Positions 32,809 to 41,205 of a stretch of 64,000 nucleotides of DNA are shown here, in pieces. This stretch comes from Anaeroplasma bactoclasticum (GTDB lineage Bacteria > Bacillota_I > Bacilli_A > Acholeplasmatales > Anaeroplasmataceae). Location of the stretch: NCBI GenBank assembly GCA_023663825.1, contig JAMPGQ010000003.1, positions 1-64,000 on the forward strand, read 5' to 3'. The translations under genes and the position numbers were made by a program. How positions within the stretch are numbered: the stretch's first letter is position 1; every line of letters starts with the position of its first letter. The notes under the pieces are model-generated. The model searched no databases, was not told where the DNA came from, and saw only the letters and a list, made by a program, of their open reading frames with translations.

Positions 32809-34483
32809 TCGTATATTAACAGGCTATGAAAATACAAAGCTTATGCATTATGAGAAAATGCCTTTAACATTTCCCAACACAGTTTACTATGAGGATTTAG
32901 CAAATCAAGAAATAAAAGGTGTTCTTAAGGCAAATCGTTATATTGATGGAAAGCTCGTTCAAACTTATTCTGAATTAGAAAATCATGTTGGAGTCATTGC
33001 TGCAACACGTTTAGGTAAAACCTCAGAGTATGTGATTCCTACAATTCTTTCCTTTGCCAAGCAGAAAACAAAGAAAAGAATGATTATCTCTGATCCTAAA
33101 GGAGAACTTTATAAAACTACAGCAGAAACATTACGTAAAGAGGGCTATAATGTAAAGCTATTTAACTTTAGAGATTATCAGCATTCTGAATATTGGAATC
33201 CACTTACTCCAATTTACAGGCTATATCAAAAAGCCTATAGTATAGAAGATGAGGTTGGAATTATAGATACAGATCATGGGGTAAGAAACATTTTCCGTGG
33301 CATTATTTATGAAAGCCAGGAGGAACTAGATGAAGCAATCAATAGAGCACAATCCATTTTAATGGAAGAGGTAGGAAATGAAGTTGATAAGATTGCTGCA
33401 ATTACAATTTTTACCAATAGAGGAGATGATCCCTATTGGGAGGATTCTGCTCGTATCCTTCTTACAGCCATCATTTGGGGAATGCTAGAGGATAGTCATC
33501 TTGAAAATGAAAATGAAAGAATCACAGAAGAAAAATTTTCCTTTAGTACAGCACTGATGATTATGGATAGTATTCATGATGATGGTGGTGCAAGATATAA
33601 TGATGAAGGATATTTCACCTCTAGAGATTCCACCTCAAAGGCTTTAAGATTAGCTAAAAACTGTATTTTAGAAAATGCTCAGAGTACTAGAAAATGTATA
33701 GTAAGCTGCTTTAATACGAAAATGTCTATTTATAAATCTAGTACGATTCGTTTAATTACAAGCTGTAATAGTTTTGAAATGAGTGAATTAATTGATGAAG
33801 AAAAACCAATTGCTATTTTTATTGCCTATAAGGATGAGCTTAAAGCTCACTATCAGGTAATTAGTTCTCTTGTTCAAAATGCCTATAGCTTTTTAATAGA
33901 ATACGCCAATCAAAAGCCTTCTGGAAAGCTAGATGTTCCCTTCTATTTCATCCTAGATGAGTTTGGTAATTTTCCTAAAATTACAGACTTTGAAACTGTA
34001 GTCTCTGCTTGTGCAGGAAGAAATATTTGGTTTATCTTGATTTTGCAATCCTATGCTCAGCTCAACAATGTTTATGGGTCTGATATTGCAGAAATCATTA
34101 GAGATAACTTAAATCTACATGTTTTTATTGGAAGTAACAATCCAGAAACCCTAGACGAATTCAGTAGAGAGTGTGGACAGATTACACGTATTTCTCCTTT
34201 ATGTGCTTTAAATGGAAGTAAAGAAGAAATTGAGAATTATCAAGTTGAAACAATACCTTTAATGCCTAAAAGTACCTTAGCGAATTTAAAGGTTGGAGAA
34301 TGTATCGTTACAGAAGCAAATAGTGGATATGTATTATATTCTAAATTAGAAAGATACTTCCAATGTGAGGAATTTAACAAGCTTCCTTTGGCAGATGATA
34401 AAAAGTATCTCACACATATAAATCCACTAGACCGTAAGTATATTTATATACGTAAGCCTAAACCTGAAGACTGGGATTATTAA
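32795..34483 (+). CDS. Soluble VirD4/TraG-like (T4CP) ATPase
   Basis: A 562-residue ATPase of the type IV coupling-protein family. Walker A reads AATRLGKTS (residues 69-77), followed by the typical SDPKGELYKTTAETL and the NPL segment; Walker B is FILDEFGNFPKI (Asp388, Glu389). The family motif ILQSYAQLNNVYG and IRDNLNLHVFIGSNNPETL are present. Conjugative VirD4 proteins usually start with two membrane helices; none is seen here. No relaxase, VirB4 or other transfer gene is in the window, so this is probably not a conjugation system. It may translocate DNA or protein with its operon partners. Confidence 0.88.
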   Translation: MKITNRILTGYENTKLMHYEKMPLTFPNTVYYEDLANQEIKGVLKANRYIDGKLVQTYSELENHVGVIAATRLGKTSEYVIPTILSFAKQKTKKRMIISDPKGELYKTTAETLRKEGYNVKLFNFRDYQHSEYWNPLTPIYRLYQKAYSIEDEVGIIDTDHGVRNIFRGIIYESQEELDEAINRAQSILMEEVGNEVDKIAAITIFTNRGDDPYWEDSARILLTAIIWGMLEDSHLENENERITEEKFSFSTALMIMDSIHDDGGARYNDEGYFTSRDSTSKALRLAKNCILENAQSTRKCIVSCFNTKMSIYKSSTIRLITSCNSFEMSELIDEEKPIAIFIAYKDELKAHYQVISSLVQNAYSFLIEYANQKPSGKLDVPFYFILDEFGNFPKITDFETVVSACAGRNIWFILILQSYAQLNNVYGSDIAEIIRDNLNLHVFIGSNNPETLDEFSRECGQITRISPLCALNGSKEEIENYQVETIPLMPKSTLANLKVGECIVTEANSGYVLYSKLERYFQCEEFNKLPLADDKKYLTHINPLDRKYIYIRKPKPEDWDY

Positions 34484-34501
34484 AAATGTGGGTGTAAAAT
34501 A

Positions 34502-35185
34502 ATGGGAAAGATTGATCAATATATCAAACTAAAAAAAACTGTTTCTATCCCAGAAGTCCAAAAGGAAAGTGGTTTGAATTATCGCCTTATCCATACGTTA
34601 TTTATGAGGCTTTTAAAGAATGGTCAATTAAAAAAAGTAGATGAGTTATATTATACATACATTAGAAGTGAAGAAGATCCTTTGTATATTTATGCATTAT
34701 GGTTGTGTATAAAAGAAAACCAATTCTCTATTAGATTCCTTCAGCAAAGACTATTCATAGATGAAAATACGGCAAAAAAAATTGAATCATGGCTAACTAA
34801 AAATAAATACGTAACATCAAATAGGTTTTCAAAGGAATTCATATCTAAGGAAAAATTTTTAAACCTTTATGGTCCCTTAGATTGGGATGAAAATGATTTA
34901 AAAGCCTTTGACACATGGACTATAGAAGGTGTAAAAGATTTAGAGCGAAGACAAGCAAATCTCCTCTTTACTTGTGAGGAATACCTTCAGGTTGCTCAAG
35001 CCTTGATTCAATCCAACATAGAAGCTACCAAGGAAGAATTTATCCATGTAATTGAAAACCAGTATCAAGAGCATCAAAAAGATAAAAAAATGATGGCCAT
35101 ATTATTAAGGATGATGGAAACCATTGTAGTTATGGATAATCAAAGATTTACGCTTTACAAATTTGGATTTATATTATCAAAATAA
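34502..35185 (+). CDS. FtsK-gamma-like winged-helix protein, paralogue 1
   Basis: A 227-residue protein with two helix-turn-helix units. Unit 1 (~1-60): SIPEVQKESGLNYRLIHTLF. Unit 2 (~60-105): YIYALWLCIKENQFSIRFLQ, RLFIDENTAKKIESWLTKN, which resembles the FtsK gamma domain (S-I-S-x-L-Q-R-x-x-x-I-x-x-x-x-A). A conserved end motif FLNLYGPLDWDENDLKAFDTW also occurs in paralogue 3. The C-terminal 90 residues are helical and unique. The gene lies between a VirD4-like and an FtsK translocase gene, so it may recognise DNA for them. Confidence 0.6.
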   Translation: MGKIDQYIKLKKTVSIPEVQKESGLNYRLIHTLFMRLLKNGQLKKVDELYYTYIRSEEDPLYIYALWLCIKENQFSIRFLQQRLFIDENTAKKIESWLTKNKYVTSNRFSKEFISKEKFLNLYGPLDWDENDLKAFDTWTIEGVKDLERRQANLLFTCEEYLQVAQALIQSNIEATKEEFIHVIENQYQEHQKDKKMMAILLRMMETIVVMDNQRFTLYKFGFILSK

Positions 35186-35199
35186 AGGGGGGATTACAA

Positions 35200-36063
35200 A
35201 TGAATGAAATAGAATTAGAAAAATACTTCATAAAACATAAGGAAGTCTCTATTCCAGAGCTTCAAAAGAAATTTCATTTAAGCTATAAGGAGATTCACAG
35301 CATTATTTTAAAATTTCTAGATGAAAAAATCATATTTTTAAAGGATGCTTTGAATTATGCATATATAGAGCACACAGAAAAATTACCTTTAATTTATAAA
35401 CAGGTTTTATGGGATTGTATTAAAAATAATTATGTATCTTCATCCTATATGCAAAGAAAATTTTCATTATCTGTTTTTGAGGCAAGAGACATAATAAACT
35501 GGATGAGGGAAAATGAATTTATAGGACAGCTTCCCTTTCCAGAGGTTCAAATGACAAAGCATCAATTTATAGAACGCTTTGGGACTATAACGGAAGATAT
35601 TGAGGAAAAAAAGATAGAAGTGGATATAGATTCCTTTTGTGATACCAAGCCAGATGAAACTAAAAGTATGAAGGAACTCTTAAATTCTCATAGAGAAGAT
35701 CTCAAAAAAAGAATGCAGGAATGTGAGAATAAATTAAATCAAGAGTCTGTCGATGAAATAAAGAATAGTGAAGAAGATGACTTAGATATTATCAAATATT
35801 GTGACCCATTAGAGATATTAAATGAGCCAGAAACATCCTTTGAAAAAAGATATTATGATGTGATAGAAAAAATCCTATTAGTTGACAAGGAAATCCTGCA
35901 ACAAGCATTTTTATCCATAGTGAAAAAAATTTTGGAATTTCCGTTTGTTTCTGGTACTGCGTTAGAATCTGTCTATGAAAAAGTGTATCAGAATATATCA
36001 CAGCTAACAGAAAAGGAATTTCAAGGCATTAAGGATATTATATTAGATAAAAAGGGAGAGTAA
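35200..36063 (+). CDS. FtsK-gamma-like winged-helix protein, paralogue 2
   Basis: A 287-residue protein with the same two N-terminal HTH units: SIPELQKKFHLSYKEIHSII and YKQVLWDCIKNNYVSSSYMQ, FSLSVFEARDIINWMRENEF. The end motif is changed to FIERFGTITEDIEEK. A long acidic, coiled linker (~135-210) and a helical C-terminus follow (LLVDKEILQQAFLSIVKKIL). AAAGGGGGGA precedes the ATG. The N-terminal identity with paralogue 3 is high (PELQKxFHLSYK), showing local duplication. Role as DNA-reading subunit of the adjacent translocase is inferred. Confidence 0.6.
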   Translation: MNEIELEKYFIKHKEVSIPELQKKFHLSYKEIHSIILKFLDEKIIFLKDALNYAYIEHTEKLPLIYKQVLWDCIKNNYVSSSYMQRKFSLSVFEARDIINWMRENEFIGQLPFPEVQMTKHQFIERFGTITEDIEEKKIEVDIDSFCDTKPDETKSMKELLNSHREDLKKRMQECENKLNQESVDEIKNSEEDDLDIIKYCDPLEILNEPETSFEKRYYDVIEKILLVDKEILQQAFLSIVKKILEFPFVSGTALESVYEKVYQNISQLTEKEFQGIKDIILDKKGE

Positions 36064-36067
36064 GAAG

Positions 36068-36553
36068 ATGAATCCAAAACTAGAAAAATATATTATAGCT
36101 AAGGAAGCATTTTCTATTCCAGAGCTTCAAAAGGAATTTCATTTAAGCTATAAAGCGATACGAATCTACATTGAAAAGCTAGTTCAAAGAGGAAAGATAA
36201 GATCTCTAGATGAACTCAAGTATTCCTATGTAAGAAATGAAGAAGACCCCTTATACATATATGTCTTATGGCTAACTATTAAAAGCTCTAATTTTGCCAT
36301 AAGCTATCTTCAAAGGATGCTTGATATAGGTATAGATAAGCTTCAAGCAATTATAGACTGGATGAGAGAAAAACAATATGTTAAGACAAGACCCTTTGAT
36401 AGAGTAATCATCACAGAAGAACAATTCTTAAGTCTATATGGTTCTTTAGATATGGATTGTGATGATCCTAATGCATTTTCCAACTGGAAATCAGATCATG
36501 AAGAAGAAATAAACCAATATATAAAGTCAAAGACTTCAAAAAAAGTCTTCTAA
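36068..36553 (+). CDS. FtsK-gamma-like winged-helix protein, paralogue 3
   Basis: A 161-residue, minimal version: SIPELQKEFHLSYKAIRIYI, then YIYVLWLTIKSSNFAISYLQ, MLDIGIDKLQAIIDWMREKQ, and FLSLYGSLDMDCDDPNAFSNW. The second unit is the closest of the three to the FtsK gamma winged helix. It ends without the additional C-terminal domain of paralogues 1 and 2. Only 4 nt separate it from paralogue 2. In true FtsK the gamma domain reads polar KOPS/SRS sequences and steers translocation; separate polypeptides with this fold are unusual. Confidence 0.62.
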   Translation: MNPKLEKYIIAKEAFSIPELQKEFHLSYKAIRIYIEKLVQRGKIRSLDELKYSYVRNEEDPLYIYVLWLTIKSSNFAISYLQRMLDIGIDKLQAIIDWMREKQYVKTRPFDRVIITEEQFLSLYGSLDMDCDDPNAFSNWKSDHEEEINQYIKSKTSKKVF

Positions 36554-36567
36554 TAAAGAATATGATA

Positions 36568-36611
36568 GACTATCTTTTGATTCTAGAAAAACTGAAATGC
36601 TAAAGATAGTC
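36568..36611 (+). repeat. Inverted repeat in the gap before the FtsK gene
   Basis: GACTATCTTT (36568-36577) is perfectly inverted at AAAGATAGTC (36602-36611), with a 24-nt loop. No T-run follows, so it is not a standard terminator; it may be an mRNA processing or protein-binding site. The rest of the 160-bp gap has no other feature. Confidence 0.6.
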
Positions 36612-36712
36612 CTTGATGACTGAAATTGGGATTAAAATGGTAGAAGAAATTTCTTCGTTAAATAAAAGAAAAGATTAGCTTAATATAAGATATTTTAAAA
36701 AGGAAAGAAAAA

Positions 36713-38227
36713 ATGAAAAGAAAAGAATTATTCAAAAGCATGACCACAATAAAAGATTTTACAAAAGATGAAAATGGTCATAAAAAAGTAAAAATAAATA
36801 ATATTAAAGAAGAAGTATTAACTAAAATACCTCTAGCAATATTTTTTAATTGCTGTGAGAAGTATAGCATAACCTATAATGAATGCCTTCTTTTGATTCA
36901 AGTCTTGGCCACTAAAACCTTTAGAAATAGTGGAAAAAACTTATTTTTAAATGAAGCAAACAAAGAAAAAATGATTTCTATTTGGGAGATTATGAAAAAG
37001 CTTTATACTCATAAACTATGCCTAAATTATCTAAAGAAGGATTTACTCTATTTAAGAAATGCTAGCTTATGTGAAGATAATTTCTTTAGTATGCTTGTTA
37101 AGCTTGGAAAAAGCAAGAATCTACATCGTAATTCTTCTAAATCATTAGACAAAAGTTTATATCATATCCCCTATAATATATTAGATGAGGTAGAAGTGGA
37201 TAAGGATTTCTTTATTCAAAAGGCTTGTATAAATTTACCACTCGGGGTAGATAAGAACAAAAAAGTAATTTATGCAGATTTATATAAGCTTAAGCATCTG
37301 TTACTATCAGGGGCCACTAAAAGTGGTAAATCTATCTGCTTACATACAATATTAACCTCTTTATTATCAGCAAATCATCCTTTAGAATTCAAATTAATTT
37401 TGATTGATTTTAAAGGAGTTGAATTTACAGTTTATAAGGATCTACCACATCTTGCAATGCCTATTTTAACAGATTCTAAATCAGCAGTAGCTGCATTAAA
37501 ATGGATTACAAGCGAAATTGAAAGTAGAAGTCAGTATTTAGAATTTGAAGAATACCTATCTTCCTTTCCAACCATCGTCATTGTTATTGATGAATATTTG
37601 GATTTAGTTATGGACTATAACGAAGAGGCAACAAAATCTTTATCTTTAATTGTTCAAAAAGGAGCTCAGGTAGGGATTCATATTATTTTATCTACTGCTA
37701 GACCAACACGAGATATTATATCGAACACATTAAAAGCATCTATTTCAAATCGAATTGCCTTCCGTGTGACAACATATATAGATAGTGAGGTAATTATAGA
37801 TAAGAGGGGTGCAGAGCTTCTAAAAGGTCGAGGAGAAATGATTTTTAAGAAGGAAGATACCTATATTCCACTTCAAGGAATCTACATAAAGGAAGACCTT
37901 ATTGAAAGAATTTGTATGTATATAAGAGAAAATTATTCACAGGAATACTTGTTAAATCAACAGGATTTAGATAAAATAGAAGTTAAGGCTCCAAAAAAGG
38001 AAATAATAGATGAAAAGCTTTTATATGAGGTTGCCTTATATTGTATTGAACAAGGGATAGTGAATATAAATTCAATCCAATTAAAATTTTTTTTGAGGTT
38101 TAATGTGGTGGTAGCTATATTACAAGAACTCGAAAAAAGAGGTATAGTTTCTCCTAAACAAGGAGTTTATGGCAGAACTATATTAGTTGATAAGCAAAAG
38201 CTTAAAGATATAATCAAGGTAGAATAA
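36713..38227 (+). CDS. FtsK/SpoIIIE-type translocase without membrane domain
   Basis: A 504-residue ATPase. Walker A is GATKSGKS (200-207), preceded by INLPLGVDKNKKVIYADLYK and HLLLSGA as in FtsK/SpoIIIE; LILIDFKGVEFTVYKDLPHL and Walker B IVIVIDEYLDL (Asp293, Glu294) follow, then LSTARPTRDIISNTLKASIS. The last ~65 residues form a gamma-type winged helix (FLRFNVVVAILQELEKRGIV). The N-terminal 190 residues contain no membrane helices, unlike cell-division FtsK (~750+ residues with four helices). Probably a mobile-element or specialised DNA pump, working with the three gamma-like paralogues upstream. GAAAGGAAAGA-type ribosome site. Confidence 0.88.
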   Translation: MKRKELFKSMTTIKDFTKDENGHKKVKINNIKEEVLTKIPLAIFFNCCEKYSITYNECLLLIQVLATKTFRNSGKNLFLNEANKEKMISIWEIMKKLYTHKLCLNYLKKDLLYLRNASLCEDNFFSMLVKLGKSKNLHRNSSKSLDKSLYHIPYNILDEVEVDKDFFIQKACINLPLGVDKNKKVIYADLYKLKHLLLSGATKSGKSICLHTILTSLLSANHPLEFKLILIDFKGVEFTVYKDLPHLAMPILTDSKSAVAALKWITSEIESRSQYLEFEEYLSSFPTIVIVIDEYLDLVMDYNEEATKSLSLIVQKGAQVGIHIILSTARPTRDIISNTLKASISNRIAFRVTTYIDSEVIIDKRGAELLKGRGEMIFKKEDTYIPLQGIYIKEDLIERICMYIRENYSQEYLLNQQDLDKIEVKAPKKEIIDEKLLYEVALYCIEQGIVNINSIQLKFFLRFNVVVAILQELEKRGIVSPKQGVYGRTILVDKQKLKDIIKVE

Positions 38228-38248
38228 TTATAATTAGGAGGTGCTACA

Positions 38249-38941
38249 ATGATTTATGTAACAGGAGATACACATGGGAAAATTGATTTCAGCAAGTTAC
38301 TTTCTACTAAATTGATGGGTTTAACAGAAGAGGATTATGTAATTATTTGTGGGGATTGTGGAGTTTTATTTTTTCCTGATGAAAAGAATGAGATGATAGA
38401 AATGTATTCTTCTTTCCCATTTACAATTTTATTTGTAGACGGCAATCATGAAAATTTTGACTTACTCAAAAGCTTTCCTGTTGAAGAGTGGAATGGTGGA
38501 AAGGTGCATAAATTATCCGATACTTTAATTCATTTAATGAGAGGTCAAGTATTTGAAATAGAAGGCTATACCTTCTTTACCTTTGGAGGTGGATTATCCA
38601 TTGATAAAGCATTTAGAGAACCAGGAATTAGCTGGTGGTCTGATGAAATGCCCACAGATGAGGAAATAAATGAAGGAATAAAAAATTTAGCACACTATGA
38701 TAATAAGGTGGATTTTGTATTAACACATGATTGTCCAACCTCATTAGAAAAGCTAGTAAGTCTTTATACCTGGAAATCAATTCAACATTCCAAATCCAAT
38801 GAAGCATTGGAAAAATGTAAAGAAGGGTTATCCTTTACACATTGGTATTTTGGGCATTATCATTTTGATAGAAGATTATCAGAAAAATACACTTGCTTAT
38901 ATAAGGATATTATATGTATTTCACCTAAAGAAGAAGTTTAG
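38249..38941 (+). CDS. Calcineurin-like metallophosphoesterase
   Basis: A 230-residue protein with the two-metal phosphoesterase signatures in order: GDTHGKI (residues 6-12), VIICGDCGVLF, VDGNHENFD, FVLTHDCPT and YFGHYHFDR. These supply the Asp, His and Asn ligands. The size and GDTHG start resemble small Firmicutes phosphoesterases of unknown substrate, not YmdB or MPE-type DNA nucleases. TTAGGAGGTG precedes the ATG. It lies 21 nt after the FtsK-like gene and is probably in the same operon. Substrate cannot be predicted. Confidence 0.88.
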   Translation: MIYVTGDTHGKIDFSKLLSTKLMGLTEEDYVIICGDCGVLFFPDEKNEMIEMYSSFPFTILFVDGNHENFDLLKSFPVEEWNGGKVHKLSDTLIHLMRGQVFEIEGYTFFTFGGGLSIDKAFREPGISWWSDEMPTDEEINEGIKNLAHYDNKVDFVLTHDCPTSLEKLVSLYTWKSIQHSKSNEALEKCKEGLSFTHWYFGHYHFDRRLSEKYTCLYKDIICISPKEEV

Positions 38942-39100
38942 TTTATTTGTTTTAAAAGAAACGTTAAAATGTGTATTTACATCTTACAATAGATGTGTTA
39001 TAGCAAAGAAAAGCTAGTAAAGGTCTATAGATAAGGGCTCTACTTCCTATAGGCTTATGAAAATTAAATTGTCGAAAGAGAGTTTCTTACAATGGTAGAT
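38942..39100. other. Non-coding gap
   Basis: AT-rich and without a supported gene; an overlapping frame of the phosphoesterase gene runs into it as a shadow. Nothing else is seen before the terminator at 39101. Confidence 0.4.
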
Positions 39101-39159
39101 AAGTGTGATTGAAAATGATTAAGTACAAATTGTACTGTCAAATTTAATCACGCTTTTTT
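39101..39159 (+). terminator. Terminator with branched stem
   Basis: AAGTGTGATT (39101-39110) pairs with AATCACGCTT (39146-39155) with one G-T pair; an inner AAGTACAA/TTGTACT hairpin sits in the loop, followed by a run of T. It probably ends the operon 29725-38941. Confidence 0.7.
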
Positions 39160-39178
39160 GTTTTGAAAGGAAGATTAA

Positions 39179-39244
39179 ATGAAAAAGTATCATATATTAG
39201 AGCCTAGAAAACAAAAAAATCCGAGAAAAAAGGCTAATAAATAG
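39179..39244 (+). CDS. Possible 21-residue basic peptide
   Basis: ATG 39179 follows AAAGGAAG at good distance. The peptide MKKYHILEPRKQKNPRKKAN-K is strongly basic and resembles the first ~20 residues of small basic antitoxin-like proteins (motif L-x-PRK-x-NP). It may be a truncated remnant or a real peptide. After it, at 39271-39279, lies TTAGCACTC, a perfect left half of the HrcA operator CIRCE, with a poor right half. Confidence 0.3.
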   Translation: MKKYHILEPRKQKNPRKKANK

Positions 39245-39364
39245 CCCTTGGATTTTTATTAGCTCGTATGTTAGCACTCGACAAATCCTAACGTGCTCTA
39301 ATTCTAGCATGTTGAAAATCTATTTTCAATTCTAATTTTTCAAATTTAAAATACTTAAAGTTTT

Positions 39365-39907
39365 TTACATTTTAAATTCTTTTTGATATGCAAGTGCCTC
39401 TAATTTTTTAATATTCAATATATTAAAAAGCTTATTATGCTTTGAAATGATTTCTTTAGACTCAAGATATTTCAATGTTTTAGATAAAGTAGTTTTATTT
39501 ATATTGAGATAGAAGAATAAATCAGTAATAGATAATGTAATATAAAAGCTTTCAGTCTTATTATTTAAATATTCAAAATATAAATATCTTGATAGTTTTG
39601 TAATAGGATCATTTATTAGAAGTAGTTCAGTTTGATTTTTCTTTTCTTGAAACATTTTGGATAGTATTGGAAAATAGTTCATATCAATATCACATTTATC
39701 TATCCACTCTCCTACAACTAAATCTAAAGCATAATATTCATCTAAAGTATAGGAATTATAAAATATTTGGTCTAGGAATAAATAGTCCTTTGGACCATAG
39801 GTTTCTGTTTTTCTTTTGCTAGTGATATGGCCTTTAGTTATCTTAAATATTTGATTGATATATGCATTTTTAGTTATGATGATTTCGTTTCTCAAATATG
39901 TCTTCAT
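39365..39907 (-). CDS. Crp/Fnr-like transcriptional regulator
   Basis: A 180-residue protein with an N-terminal cupin-like sensor part (MKTYLRNEIIITKNAYINQI, KITKGHITSKRKTETYGPKD, reminiscent of a cNMP-binding jelly roll) and a C-terminal winged helix (~130-175: LSITDLFFYLNINKTTLSKT, LKYLESKEIISKHN). No Fe-S cysteines and no cAMP Arg-Ser pocket are seen, so the effector is unknown. It starts directly after the terminator of the dehydratase-activator genes on the same strand and may be expressed by read-through, linking it to anaerobic metabolism. Confidence 0.75.
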   Translation of the reverse strand: MKTYLRNEIIITKNAYINQIFKITKGHITSKRKTETYGPKDYLFLDQIFYNSYTLDEYYALDLVVGEWIDKCDIDMNYFPILSKMFQEKKNQTELLLINDPITKLSRYLYFEYLNNKTESFYITLSITDLFFYLNINKTTLSKTLKYLESKEIISKHNKLFNILNIKKLEALAYQKEFKM

Positions 39908-39913
39908 ATAAAA

Positions 39914-39941
39914 AAACTAAGCTGTTGATTTTACAGCTTAG
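39914..39941 (-). terminator. Terminator of the dehydratase-activator operon
   Basis: CTAAGCTGT (39917-39925) and ACAGCTTAG (39933-39941) form a perfect 9-bp stem with a 7-nt loop; on the minus strand a T-run follows. It overlaps the stop codon of the gene at 39931. Confidence 0.85.
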
Positions 39942-41205
39942 CATCCTCGTTTTCTTCGATTTTTTCTCTAGCAATTGCTAGCATAAGTTTAATTCTATTT
40001 TCTTGGTTTACCTTAGTAGCAGAAGGATCATAATCAATGGCTACAATGTTTGCGTCTGGATGAAGCGATTTAATTTTCTTCATAACTCCTTTACCACAAA
40101 TATGATTTGGCAAGCATCCAAAAGGTTGTGTACAAATAATATTATCGTATCCAATTTCAACAAGTTCCATCATTTCAGCTGTTAAAAGCCATCCTTCCCC
40201 CATTTTTGTTCCGTGAGATAAAATTCCTTCAGATAAATCTTTCGTATGAGAGAAGTATTTCATGGGTGTGAATTTTGTATTCTTCATACTATTTATCATT
40301 AGCTTTTCTCTACGTCTTAAATACCATATGATAAATTTAGACCCTAATTTTTTTATTTTTCCATGTCCATAAAATTCACTATCATAGATGGAATTGTATA
40401 GACAATAAAGAATGAATCCATAAAGACCAGGAACCATAACTTCAGCATGCTCACTGACTAAAAAATCCTCTAAATGGTTGTTTCCTAGTGCTGCATATTT
40501 CACATAAATTTCTCCAACAACACCAACCTTAGGGATGGCATGAGATAAGTCTAAGGATAGAGCATTAAAGCTCTTAGCAATGGCATTTAGATTCTTTCTT
40601 AAGGCTCTATAGGAGACCCCTTTTTTCTTACCGAATTGTTCTCCTATTTTTTCTACCCAGCTTAGGGCTAGCTTTTTAGCAGAACCAGCTTCTACCTCAT
40701 AGGAACGAGTCTTATTGAACAGATACATTATTTCATCACCATAGGTCATTGCAGCTGCAATCTTTTTTATAAGAGAATAAGTAAGCTTTAAACCACTATC
40801 CTTCTCCAGATTTGAAGCATTTAGGGAAACTACAGGAATAAAACCATAGCCTGCTTTATCTAATGCCTTTCTTAAAAGGTGAATATAGTTAGAAGCTCTA
40901 CAGCCACCCCCTGTTTGAGTAATTAGAAGAACTAATTTATCATGATCTGTTCTGTGGTTTAGATTGTCAATGAACTGACCGATAACAAGTAATGCTGGAT
41001 AGCAAGTATCATTATGCACATACTTTAAACCCTCTGTAACAACATCTGGACCTTCGTTTTTCATAATCTCTACGTTATACCCTGAAACAAGAAGTGCCTT
41101 TTCAAATAATGCCATATGAAAAGGAAGCATAGAAGGAATTAAAATGGTATGAGTTTTACGCATAGAAGCGACAAATCTTGGATATTCTTTAACTTCCGAT
41201 TCCAT
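39931..41205 (-). CDS. 2-hydroxyacyl-CoA dehydratase D-component-like protein
   Basis: A 424-residue protein matching the C-terminal part of large acyl-CoA dehydratase activase-related proteins (HGD-D type): Cys-containing HNDTCYPALLVIGQF, LLITQTGGGCRASNYIHLLR, and QPFGCLPNHICGKGVMKKIK. The cysteines could bind a [4Fe-4S] cluster. Its ATG shares one base with the stop of the preceding minus-strand gene (TAATG), so the two are translated together. In many Firmicutes both parts form one ~1400-residue polypeptide; here 968 + 424 residues equal that length. The substrate of the complex is unknown in most organisms. Confidence 0.82.
   Translation of the reverse strand: MESEVKEYPRFVASMRKTHTILIPSMLPFHMALFEKALLVSGYNVEIMKNEGPDVVTEGLKYVHNDTCYPALLVIGQFIDNLNHRTDHDKLVLLITQTGGGCRASNYIHLLRKALDKAGYGFIPVVSLNASNLEKDSGLKLTYSLIKKIAAAMTYGDEIMYLFNKTRSYEVEAGSAKKLALSWVEKIGEQFGKKKGVSYRALRKNLNAIAKSFNALSLDLSHAIPKVGVVGEIYVKYAALGNNHLEDFLVSEHAEVMVPGLYGFILYCLYNSIYDSEFYGHGKIKKLGSKFIIWYLRRREKLMINSMKNTKFTPMKYFSHTKDLSEGILSHGTKMGEGWLLTAEMMELVEIGYDNIICTQPFGCLPNHICGKGVMKKIKSLHPDANIVAIDYDPSATKVNQENRIKLMLAIAREKIEENEDAKL

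Noticed and set aside
29725-38227. Integrative conjugative element
   Set aside because: A VirD4-like and an FtsK-like ATPase are present, but no relaxase, VirB4, VirB6 or other mating gene, and the VirD4-like protein has no membrane helices.
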